Shown here: positions 40,974-52,429 of the stretch, piece after piece
How the letters are laid out: each line of letters starts with the position of its first letter
How positions within the stretch are numbered: the stretch's first letter is position 1
DNA from: Proteles cristata cristata
Taxonomy: Eukaryota > Chordata > Mammalia > Carnivora > Hyaenidae
Direction: 5' to 3'
NCBI GenBank assembly: GCA_017311185.1
Contig: JAESUZ010004534.1
Span: 1,426,001-1,490,000, forward strand
Length of the DNA: 64,000 nucleotides
The notes under the pieces: model-generated
Told to the model about the DNA's origin: nothing
The model's input: only the letters and a program-made list of their open reading frames with translations
Database searches by the model: none
Translations under genes and position numbers: made by a program

Positions 40974-42414
40974 ATGGAGCCCCCTTTGAGCAAGAGGAAC
41001 CCGCCAGCGCTGAGATTAGCGGATTTGGCAACGGCTCAGGCCAGGCCGCTTCAGAATATGACAGGCTTCCCGGCGCTGGCGAGCCCGCCCGCCCACTCCC
41101 AACTCCGCGCCACAGCCTCGCACCTCCACCCTCGGGACCTGAGCGCTGACCCCGGCGTGGCCATCACTCCGCTCGGACCCGAGCACTTGGCCCAGACCAG
41201 GGCGCTCGGCCTCAGACCTCCCTCCCGGGCGCTCCCGGCACAGCCCGCCGCCCGCGCTGCAGCCTCGGTCTCACACCCCGGCGCCAGCACCTACCCCGGT
41301 GGCGGGGGCAGCGGCCGCGCGCAGCCTTCCGCGCCCCCGCCCCCAGCCCCTCCTCTTCCTCCCTCCCCTTCACCCCCTCCTCCCCCTCCCCCTCCTCCTG
41401 CCCTCTCGGGCTACACCACCACCGACAGTGGCGGCGGCGGCAGCAGCGGCAAAGGCCACAGCAGGGACTTCGTCCTCCGGAGGGACCTTTCCGCCACGGC
41501 CCCCGCGGCGGCCATGCACGGGGTCCCTCTTGGAGGGGAGCAGCGGTCTGGCACGGGCTCCCCCCAGCACTCGGCCCCGCCTCCTCACTCGGCCGGCATG
41601 TTCATCTCGGCCAGCGGCACCTACGCGGGCCCGGACGGTAGCGGCGGCGGGGGCCCGGCGCTCTTCCCCGCGCTGCACGACGCTCCGGGAGCCCCCGGCG
41701 GCCACCCGCACCCGCTCAACGGCCAGATGCGCTTGGGGCTGGCGGCGGCCGCGGCGGCCGCGGCGGCCGAGCTGTACGGCCGTACCGAGCCGCCCTTCGC
41801 GCCGCGCTCGGGGGATGCGCACTACGGGGCAGTGGCGGCCGCGGCAGCCGCCGCCCTGCACGGCTACGGAGCCGTGAACTTAAACCTGAACCTGGCGGCG
41901 GCGGCGGCGCCGCGGCCCGCAGGACGGGGCCCCACCTGCAGCACCACGCGCCGCCCCCGGCGCCGCCGCCACCGCCGCCGCCCCGCGCAGCACCCGCACC
42001 AGCACCACCCCCACCTCCCAGGGGCGGCCGGGGCCTTCCTGCGCTACATGCGGCAGCCAATCAAGCAGGAGCTCATCTGCAAGTGGATCGACCCCGAGGA
42101 GCTGGCCGGGCCGCCGCCGCCGCCGCCACCGCCCCCGGCCGGCGGCGCCAAGCCCTGCTCCAAAACTTTCGGCACCATGCACGAGCTGGTGAACCACGTC
42201 ACGGTGGAGCACGTGGGCGGCCCCGAGCAAAGCAACCACGTCTGCTTCTGGGAGGACTGTCCGCGCGAGGGCAAGCCCTTCAAGGCCAAATACAAGCTCA
42301 TCAACCACATCCGCGTGCACACGGGCGAGAAGCCCTTTCCCTGCCCGTTCCCGGGCTGCGGCAAGGTCTTCGCGCGCTCCGAGAACCTCAAGATCCACAA
42401 GCGCACTCATACAG
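40974..42414 (+). other. ZIC5: ZIC5 coding exon 1
   Basis: The exon is 1441 nt, 480 codons plus one base. The donor is CATACAG|GTGGGT, phase 1, in the Gly of the finger 3-4 linker. It encodes the Pro/Ala-rich N-terminus and fingers 1-3. Sequence at 42231-42400 is almost identical to the ZIC2 counterpart at 29461-29292. Confidence 0.95.
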
Positions 42415-45400
42415 GTGGGTGTCCGTCCCCGGCCGCGCCGCCGCCGCCGCCTCCCGCGCCGCCGCCGCTTCCGCCGCTGCTGCTCTTCCTCCTCCTGCTC
42501 GCCTTCATTTTTCCCTCCTTCTGCTGCTTCTCTTCGCATACGTATAACCCGGACATGTGACTTCTCTTTTTTCTCTCCCCCCCTTTTTTTCTATGAATAA
42601 GTAATTCGATAGCACACACAGGCCTCGCGCTGGGTTCCCACACGGTGGAGTCTCCAGCGCGCTCGCAGCCCCTCCGCCGGGACCGGCAACGCGCTCCAGC
42701 CGCCGCCGCCGCCGCCCGGGAACAGAAGCAGCAGCAGTCGGAGCAGGAAGGAGCCCAGGACGGTCGGCAGCCCCCATTCGCCCGGCCCCGGGAACCTGGG
42801 GAGGGCGATGGGGATGGGGGGCCGGAGCCGCCCTGGGGGCTCTTCCCTCCCCACCTGGTGGCAGAGCCCGCACCGCGCTCCGGAGAGCGGGCCTGCGAGG
42901 GGGCACGTGGGGTTGACTCGGGTATTGAGGCCACCAGGCCCAGCTCGATGTGGCCCTTCCAGGAGGGGAGGGGGTCCTGTCCCTCCAGGGCGTGGTGAAA
43001 ACAGGCCAAAGAAATGCGCCCTTGGGCCCCGGAAGACCCCCGCCCGACAGACACACTCACGCGTTCAACACATACATCTTCACGTGCACACCGCACATAA
43101 CTTCACACACCCATCTCTCCCAGACTAACCCCCCCACTTCCTGATAGCCGGAACACCCATATGCCCCGACACACTTATCTTCCACATACACCCTCACATA
43201 TGCACACTTCCTCATTTACACAACTTCATACACATCCATACTCACACATGCAGCTGTCACACACATTTTATCACACATGCCCTGCAAGGTGCTAGAGAAC
43301 TTGGCTCTGTCCTTTCAAAGAAGGTTCTAGCTGGAGGAGGGCAGGGTGAGCTGCAGTCTCCTGTGTCGTTGGTACTTGCCACCCCCAAGAACTTGGGGGA
43401 AGCCCCCGGCGCTATGGGGACCCCTCCCATCCCCCACCCCCCCTCCAAGGCGGCTGCGGCGTGGGGCGGTGGGGTGTTTCCTGTGGGTCGTGGGCTTCCA
43501 TCGAACGTACTAGCGCGTTGGGCGGAAGCGCTGATCGCGAGCAGTTGGGATTTATAGGGATAGGCAATATTACCCCTCGGAGGACACTTAAGTAACTGGA
43601 GTTTACATTCAGTAATTACTTGGCTGATTTATCGGCGCTGGGCGGCAGGGAGGCAGCCGCCGCGCGTGGGCCCAACGCCTGGCCGACAGCCGGAGCCCGG
43701 GGCAGCGGGGGGTTCTGCGTGCAAGCCGGGTCGGGGTGGCCTGGGGCTGGGCCCGGGGCCTGGCTCCTCTCGGCCACCGCCTGATAGGACCCCCGTGCAC
43801 CGATGCTGCGCCGGAAGCACGTCTTCCCGGGAACCCCGTTGGCCGGCCCCCTGCTCTTCTAATGGAGATCGGTCCGCCCTAAGGAATTTTCCAAAAGGAA
43901 ACTTCCCACGAGGCTTTCGGAAAAACTCCCTGGCCCGCTTAGCCAGCTGTTTGCCCTTGCCGCCGGGACAGGGGCCTGGGACCATAAAGGGGGGGGGCGC
44001 GGGAGGTGAAGCCGCCCCCCAACCCTGTCCCCTATGGGCACCGTAAAAGCAGAACCTGTGGCTTTGGGCCTTTCCCGCCTTTGCAGGCCTCCGAGAGAGA
44101 GTGGGTCGGTCCTTCTCAGCCGCCGGACCTGAGGGCGGTGTCTTCCCCGGTGGAGCCAGGAACTGGAGCTTGCTGGCGCGGAAGCTGCCCGGGGTCCGGG
44201 GTCCCTCCGACGGCAGCCCCGGGGGCGAGGGGCGCGCCGCGCGCAGCGGGGGCGGAGATCCCGGGCGCTGCGGGCCGCCGGGCGGTGGTGTTTTCCGGTG
44301 CCGCGGCGTGCTCTGGGTTGCGTTTCCCGCCAGGCTGCGGGTGGCCGAGTGGCTCTCGCCGGGGCCCTCAGGGAGGGATCCCGGCGCCTCACGTTCGTCC
44401 CCAGACCCGTGCCAGCGGATTTGGGCGACCCTCAGACCGCTTAGCCATTGAGCATTGTGTGCGGAACGGGACCATCCCGGACGCCCCCTCCCCCCCACCA
44501 CGGCGCTCTCCCTTTTGGGGGTTATTCGGATCCCGGAACGGATTGATCAAAGGGAATAATCCCCCGGCTACTCCCGAAGGCCTGTTTCCTGACCCACGTT
44601 CCCCCCCACGCCCACCCCCATTCGGTTTATCACCTTCCTGTGGGCCAGTTCTCTCTCAGGGAACCGGTAGAGCAGAGAGCAGCTCGCGTAACCTTTACTC
44701 TCTCGGATTCTGCAAGTAGTTAGGTCCTGATGGGCTTCTCGGTCAGACTCTGAGACGTAAACACTGGGGCTTCTCACCCTTCCCAGTTGGCTAGAGGCTG
44801 CTCCCTGTTCCTGCTCAGGCCCCCTGAATAAAACAAAGCAGTTCTTTATTTATTCCTTACACTTTCTTCTTCCATCTTCTTTTATTCCTACTTTTCTACC
44901 CCACCCCCACCCCCCTTCCATGTATCTCCCTTCTCTGGGCGTAATTGCTTCTCTTTATCGTGGGCAGTGATGGGGCCAGCAGTGCTAAAGCTGTGTATTC
45001 TTCACAATCCGGGATCCTTGGGATCCTTAGCGAGTACGGAAACAGAGCTAAAAAGGACACTGCACATTTGCATAGGGTGAATAAAACCACTCAAGCCTCC
45101 CTCTGGAAGAAAGTCCCAGTATAAGTTTTTAAGCAATGTTATAGTAAATTAGTATCATCTCCAACTTAAAAGTAAAACACAGAAATCAGGACAGATAACT
45201 GATATTTTGATGAAAAGTGATTAACTATTGTTACTGTGTTATGTCATATTTTCCCTTGGATAGATCAGTGCAGGATGTGTATTTAAATAATATCTAATTG
45301 CATTTTTAAACGGGATTTAGAGGTAGGTGACGTTCTATTCCAGGCATCTGAATACTTACAGGCGTGTTAACACACTCAGGCATCCAAGCCTTTATCATTG

Positions 45401-47119
45401 GTGAGATTAAAAAAAAAAAAAAAACTACACTGAAATAGTTGTATAAGAAAACTGACCACAAAAATTTATGTACACTAACCTGTCTTAAATGTTGTTTTTA
45501 AACATATCATCCAAAACCAAAGAAGAAGCCTTACCTCGTGAGCCACCAGAGTAGCTGCTGAAATTCAGTAGAGAAACTCAGCTTAATTTTAAAAAATCAT
45601 TTAAATATGAGGGCAATATTACTAAACAATAGTATGTATGGGATGATTTGTTCACTTATGACTCAAATACATCAAGTTCATAGGTACTTAGGTGAGAAGG
45701 AAAATTCATACCGCTACCTGCTGTCTTCCTTTTTTGCTTTTTAATACCGAGGTGTTGTGGCTGAATATCTAGTCGTCTCATTAAACATGTCCACTCCCTG
45801 AACTAGGGGCCTTGTGTTTAAAGGCATTGTGTTCCTGGGGTGGTCAGAGCAGCTTAAAGGGACCAAGGGCCAAAGACTGGTAAACAGTCCCTTTTCTGAC
45901 TGTTAAGTGAGGTAGAAGGCTGTCAAGGTACGTTTCCATAGGGCATCAGGTACATTCTAGGTTCTGGTTGAGGCTTGTGGTTCCTACTCACGTTTGCTAA
46001 GGTTCTGTTCTAAAGACTCCTGCTTGCCCTGCGAGTTGTGAGGAAAGCTGGGAGAAAGCAGAGTCCCTGCCCATCCGGGCTTGTAGGCAATGTCGTGATG
46101 GACTGTGTGTTTCACAGGTGCCTTTGTTTCTGAAGAAAACGGGATTTTTGCCCCATTTCCTTTCCCATCGGTGGGATCTGGGGATGCTCTGAAACAAAAT
46201 GCTGATATTGTAATTTCATGGCACCTCCCCCACTTCACTTTTAATTCAGTGTAGTGTGCTTCCTTTGCTCTTTTTCTTATATCCTTCCCCCAGCTGTGGC
46301 TTTGGAAGAATCATTTTATTAGCATTTATCTTGACAGGGGATCTGCTTGTATCTTTGCAGGTACAGACCTTGAGGGCAGTGAGGACGCGGGTATCCGGGT
46401 CCTGGTTGGGTTTCCGTATTCCATCCTGGACTGTGCTGTATAGCCATCCTCTCCCTGAGCCCTCTGGTACTGCGGGGACTGACATCTAGCCGCTCACAAG
46501 CCCAGTAGCCCTTCCCTGTTGCCTTCTGGAACATAGGAATTCGGAATAGAAACCAGGCTGGGGTTGGTCTTCCAGAGAATGGGAAAATGCAACCTCGTTT
46601 CTGTTCCAGGATTTCTCTCTCTCAGGTGAGGGGTCTCTGAAAAGCAATTGTTGACCTGCCCTGTGTTCTGTTGCAGGGGAAAAGCCTTTCAAGTGTGAGT
46701 TTGATGGCTGTGACAGGAAATTTGCCAACAGCAGCGATCGGAAGAAACATTCCCACGTCCACACGAGCGACAAGCCTTACTACTGCAAGATCCGAGGCTG
46801 TGACAAGTCGTACACACACCCCAGCTCTCTGAGGAAGCACATGAAGATTCACTGCAAGTCCCCACCGCCTTCTCCAGGGGCCCTTGGTTACTCATCAGGG
46901 GGGACTGCAGTGGGTGCCCCCTTGTCCCCCGTGCTGGACCCAACTAGGAGTCGCTCTAGCACTCTGTCTCCTCAGGTGACCAACCTCAATGAGTGGTACG
47001 TTTGCCAGGCCAGTGGAGCCCCCAGCCACCTTCACACACCTTCCAGCAACGGAACCACTTCCGAGTCTGAAGACGAAGAGATGTACGGGAACTCCGAAGT
47101 TCCGCGGACGATACATTAG
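40974..47119 (+). CDS. ZIC5: ZIC5, Zic family member 5 (two coding exons)
   Basis: Nuclear C2H2 transcription factor of the ZIC family, active in neural crest and neural tube development. Coding exons are 40974-42414 and 46677-47119; together they give 627 residues. The protein starts [20 protein letters not shown]. It has a Pro-rich region near residues 119-143, a ZOC-like SRDFVLRR at 163-170, Ala tracts near 257-265 and 288-294, finger 1 from C369 with a Pro run inserted between its two cysteines (typical of ZIC5), finger 2 from C424, finger 3 from about C457, finger 4 at 487-509 and finger 5 at 517-539. The tail is acidic ([10 protein letters not shown]). The ATG at 40974 is chosen because it matches the known family start; the codon before it is TTG, where human ZIC5 has a second Met. 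Oddity: residues about 316-337 are Arg-rich because a short stretch is out of frame relative to human ZIC5. It pairs divergently with ZIC2. Confidence 0.97.
42415..46676 (+). other. ZIC5: ZIC5 intron
   Basis: This 4262-nt intron contains no recognisable SINE or L1. The first 500 bases are CCG/CTC-rich, 43021-43280 is a CA-rich stretch of low complexity, 43430-44480 is CpG-rich, and 44820-46600 is AT-rich unique sequence with an A run near 45409-45425. Confidence 0.9.
46677..47119 (+). other. ZIC5: ZIC5 coding exon 2
   Basis: The exon has 443 coding nt. The acceptor is TGTTCTGTTGCAG|GGGAAAAG. It encodes fingers 4 and 5, the conserved NLNEWYV segment, then a ZIC5-specific tail ending with RTIH and TAG at 47117-47119. 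Unlike exon 1, it is only moderately GC-rich and many third codon positions differ from ZIC2. Confidence 0.95.
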
Positions 47120-49455
47120 AATTTACCAGTAATAATAATAAGTAATAAGTGGGAGTCCTTGGACCATATCCTAACCTGAGACAATGCCGAGCCTGAGACA
47201 AACCCTTGACTCAGACTTGCCACCGGGTCTAATTAGCCCTATTTATTCAGTATGAAACCCTATGGTGTTTGTACATTTAATTAATTTAATTAAGATATTT
47301 GGGCTTTTTTTTTTTCCTTAGAAAACAAACAAACAAAAAAACCCGACCAAGCTGGACTTGTAGGTTGCAGAAAACAGGGCTAGGAGCGACACGTACCAAG
47401 GGTTAATGGAGATACACACTGCCGACTCAGTATATGTATATTTGGAAAGGAGCGAGAAAAAGCATTAAGTTGGAACTCAACACAGCACCAAGGCCCTCTG
47501 CGTTTCCTGGAGTGCCTCGAGATTGCCTTTAACACCATAAGGAGGGCTTCTCTGGAGCCTCCTCGCTTCCTCCTTGGGCCCTAATTCTGAAAAGGCCTCT
47601 TGATTGTAAACCACACTCTTGCTGCATTGCCAACAGATCTCAGACTGTACCTGTGTCCAAAAATATTTGTACAAAACAAAACAAAACCCCACAATCCTTT
47701 CAGTTCTAATAGTTGTGATTTTAACTTTCCACTCTTTTATTACTGATCTCATCTTAACACAGTATTTTTATACGGGATTGTTTCTTCAGTACCTTGCCTG
47801 TAGGATTTAAAAAGAAAAAAAAGATGCAGCATCCTTAACATGTCTCCACGTTCTGCGCTGCTGTGAGCGCTGCAGCCAAAGTGGGGACAGAACACGCTGC
47901 TGCAACAGCCAACTGTGAAGCTGTGATATTTTATAAAATAGAAGACATTCAAGTGCTTGCTTTTTTCTCTATAGTTTTTTCTTTTTAATCTGAAATCTCA
48001 GATGCTGCCTCTTTACTGTGTCCAAACTCTATGTGTCCTAAAAAGATGAGTTTTAGAGAAGTTTTCTGGGATGCCAAAATTAACAGGCAAGTCTAAGGAG
48101 GTGTGATGTTGGCAGCATGCCTACTTTTTTTGGGAAAGCTGTTGTTTTTAAAACAGGCCAACCCCTCTTTTATACTGTTGTATCAGCCTTTTAAAAAGTC
48201 TTTATTTTTCAGTGCCCGCAGCTGCATTTTCCTGCGTTTTTTTCCCACCTGAGCACTGAGCACACGGAACTCTATCCCATTTTGAAAATGACAGTGTGTG
48301 AAGTGTATGATTTACATTAAAAGAGGGGAGGGAGTTGCTATACATATTAAAATTTTTAAAAGGTTTATAGTTACCACCAAACACTGATGAATGTGTGACC
48401 TTTGCCAGGCTGTCAAGCTAGGATAAAAAAGGTCAAGGACCTAGGACAATAACTCTTAGTCAATTTATTTTCACTTCATGCAGCACATCTCGTGCAAAAT
48501 ATAGTCCATCATAAACATCATACAAATATACTAAAGAGCACTAATTTATCCTCAGAGGCCCTGAAGACACCCCCTCCCCAGGGTTTGTAGAAATTTGTTT
48601 TGTGTGCTGTGAGTGGTTGATGCCGTCTTGTCATTGTTAATAACTTGTATGTGAACACTATTATTTGTACAGTTGAATTAATTTATTTTCAGACACCATC
48701 CTTTGTTTTTCCTGGAAGAGTTCAAAGCACACCAAAGAATTATATTATACAGTTTGGTGAAAGATTGTCGTTTATGATCCACGGTTTATTTAAAAAAAAA
48801 AAAAAAAGGAAAGAAAATGGGGGAATATATTTTTAAGCTTACTTGAATGAACAACGTAATGTGAAAACCAGGACTCTTCCTGCATGTCTTTTTTGCATTG
48901 TGTTGACGAGATTATATATAGTTTATAGATATATTATATTACTAGTACAGTGCATGGTGCTGTCACTTTGAAAGCCTTTCAATGTTGTCTTCAGATTGTT
49001 ACAGTGAATATGAAACATGCAGACCCTCCTTTATAAAGAAAAAGACCATAAAACTTGAATATAAAGTAATTCTACATTTTTAAAGTTTATTTGATTTTCG
49101 TATTATTCACTTTCAAAGCTCTTTCAAATAGACAAAATAAGGTATGAACTTCGGGGGGATAATTTATGTATCGTAAACTTATTAGAACAAAATATTCCTG
49201 ATTTATAATGAGTTGTTTTATTTATACAACTTTTTCAATGGTAGTTTGCACTATTCTTTATTATGCTACAGGTTTATTTATTCTGAAACAAAGGAATATG
49301 TATTTTATGTATTTTGCCATGCATAGGTTTACTCTGCCACAGATTTATTGGTTCCTGATACACCTAAAATAAAAACTTAAAATGTGTACCTCCAATAGAA
49401 AGAAAGCAAGAATGATTATGAAGTAAAAAGTTTAATAAAGGTATTCTTCCTATGT
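47120..49455 (+). other. ZIC5: ZIC5 3' UTR and polyadenylation signals
   Basis: AT-rich sequence with many ATTTA cores follows the ZIC5 stop. AATAAA hexamers lie at 49368-49373 and 49434-49439, and the second is the likely 3' end signal. The UTR length of about 2.3 kb is inferred from these. Confidence 0.6.
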
Positions 49456-52420
49456 ATTGCTTATTTTTACCTAATGGCATATATCTGCCATTCTCTTACA
49501 AATAGGACAGGTTGCTGACTGGTGAACACTGGGTTCTCTTGAGCTCTTGATTCCTTAGCCTCTCCCCAGCCATAAAATATTTTTACAGCTTGGTTTAACT
49601 TACAGTCTGATCTAGAAAATACAATATTTAGGAAGACTAAGCCCTGTAAGTTGCATGTAACACTAACATAAATCTTAGGGGTTACTGCATTCATTTGTTA
49701 ATAATATCCTTAGAGATCCTAATCAGTGAAAATCTGAAAAGTGAGTTTTCGCATTTCTTTGGTGCCCAGCCTCTAAAGTAAAAGGCTAACAAGAATGAGG
49801 AGAAGATGGAGGGACAGTGAGAGGCTTCCCGGCACAATGAAGGGTACAATCGGGCTGAGATGGGTACTGAGTTAAATACATGCTGAATGAATAGGGCATT
49901 AAACAACAAGTCAGGTAATGGGTGTGGGGGGGATTTAGCATCCAGTTTGTGGTTTATTTGCAAGTTGAGCTGATCTATGGAACCTAGCTCAGCATTTTAA
50001 GGCAGGTGTTGGAAATTGGAATCATGGCAACAAAATGTTCAAGTGGCTTAAACTAATGTGATTGGCCATCCACTTGAACAGGGCTGAATATTTGCTTGTT
50101 TTTATGTTAGCTGAAACAAAGCTGATAAAAGGCAAATAGTTGGGTTTTTTTAAATTGTTAGTTACATGAATAAGCAGTTCTCCATACGCTCATGGTGGTT
50201 TTTAAAAGTCAAGTTTGTTAAATGCTGTAAAGGTGAAACACGAAGTAAAGAGTTGTTTTAAGTCAGATGACAATAACCAACACACGAAGGAGAAAAACAC
50301 TCATAGCGAAGGGCCCCAATCAATGGGAAAACTTATAGCTCTCTAATGAAGTTTCTCATGAAAGGGAGGACACAAAGCCACCAAGACATGAATCATTCAT
50401 GGGAAATATAAAAGATAAAAGATATCTGACAATGAGCAGAACCTTGTATAGAGTGTATAAAACAAGTTTCCCCTTCTTATTTTCTGCTTTAAAACGCACA
50501 ATCTCCGCTCCCAGAGCCCTGTCCAGTCTATAGAGTTAAAATTGACCACTGCTCGTCCTGCGCCACTTCAAAGTAATTTAGTCCAGAACGGAAGGCTTGG
50601 CGCTTGGACAATCTTCATGGTGTGTTAAGATTTCTATGGCAATTGGCAAGCAAGACGTTCCCATCTGAATATGTCTCAAAGAAAGCCACTTATTGACACT
50701 AAGTTGGCGATCATCAAAGACTTCATCTCTCCTAGGCAAAATGTGGCCCTGTGGCCCTCACAAACATTTTAAATCATCTACCTTTGTTTTCCAGGCTAGG
50801 AGAATCTTCAAACACATGGTTATTTGTATTTTATGTATATCTTTTCCCCATTCAGGATTTTCTTTGGTAAAGAGAAGGCTCCAAAAATCTAAAGCACTGA
50901 GAAATAGCTGGAGGGTGAGAATTCTATTCTTTTAGGGAGTTGGAGATGGCCACACAAGAGGGCCAGCCCTGGGGACAGGAAAGGAGGAGGCCCAAAGTCC
51001 TTGAAAGCGAGGCCCAACTATCTGTAGACATGCTTGTATTGACCTCCTGTTGTTTACATCTTCCATTTTGTGGAAGTTTTTTGAGACTATAGTAGTTCAC
51101 TCTGGATACCTACCTACCTACCTACCATTTAATCAATCTATCTACCATCTCTTTCCCTATGAAATGGAATGAGAGATGTTCCCCCAGAAGTGTTTTTTTT
51201 AATCCCAGTTTGTTTGGGAAAAAGGACTGGGGCTTTGGAGGGGGAGATAATCTGGTTTCTCTAGCGATTATCTAAACCAGAGGAAAGGAAAGCTGGATTT
51301 AAGAGAAACAAACAATCCAGACACTTATTGATACTTCCAACCTGTCAGATCACACTACCCATCATCTACCAAAATAGACACATGGCCAGGGAAGCCCACC
51401 CTTCCAGGGCTGGAGGGATGGCTAAGGAGCGCCGCAGAGAAACCGCCCTGCGGGTTGCCAGCACACTTTTCCTACGTGATCAAAAACTCCCAGAAATTCA
51501 CACCCCCCCTCCCACGTCCACGCCCAAACTGTCCGGGGCACACACATTCACACTCGGGCACAAGTGCCTAATCAGGCAGGGAGAAGTTCAAAGGCATGTT
51601 CTTTGAAATTCAAACTAACGCTTTTATGGTACACCCACACCAGCGTCAGGATTGCTATGGCAATGGACTGGGCCAGGGGAGTCGCTGGCAGAGGGTCCAC
51701 AGCGATTCGAGACACTCTATTAAGATACAGTTGCAGTGACCTGTACTTTCATGCCAACTTAGCACACTCCATTTTCACCTCATCAGAACTATATGTATTA
51801 CGTATAATGTTACCCATATAATATGACATGCACGACCAAATAATAACGTATGTCTTTCCACCCACTTGTTGTTACGGTCTCCCATCGAACCTCCTAGCTC
51901 GCGAGAAAGGAGAGAGGGGGACCGAGGAGAGGAGGAGAGCGAGCCGGGTGGGGGTGGGGTGGGTGCAGTTGGAGGAGGGAACGGGGCCAGGGGCGCCAGA
52001 GCTGCGGTGCCTCTTCCTTCTCTCCCCACCTAAGTACTTTTATTTGCAGAGCGATTGTTCTTTGTTTATTTAATACAAGTACTGTGTGAATGGTGAAAAA
52101 TAAACACGATGAAAAATAACCAAACAGATGATTCCTCCGAGTGAAAAAGCCCGGACTTAATAAAAGTGCGAAGCAGTCACCGCTGAATGAGAAACCCTTT
52201 GAAGTGGAACTTATTATAGAAGGAATACTTTGGGGTTGCCTTAACGACGCCGCTGAATCGAAAGCGCTCGCCTTTGTCAGCGATTTGTTCTCCTTTGCTG
52301 GGGTGCCCGGAGAAATTACTTACATGGGCTGCCTTAACATGCAGCCTGCAAATCAGTAACTTTGCAGCTCAGACTTGCAGACGCCACTCGGCAACGGACA
52401 AAAAGAAGTCAGGGGGAAAT
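49456..52420. other. Unique sequence downstream of ZIC5
   Basis: AT-rich, with no gene or young repeat recognised. It has a short ACCT tetranucleotide run near 51108-51126 and CTAT/ATCT repeats after it. Confidence 0.55.
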
Positions 52421-52429
52421 GCACCAAGC

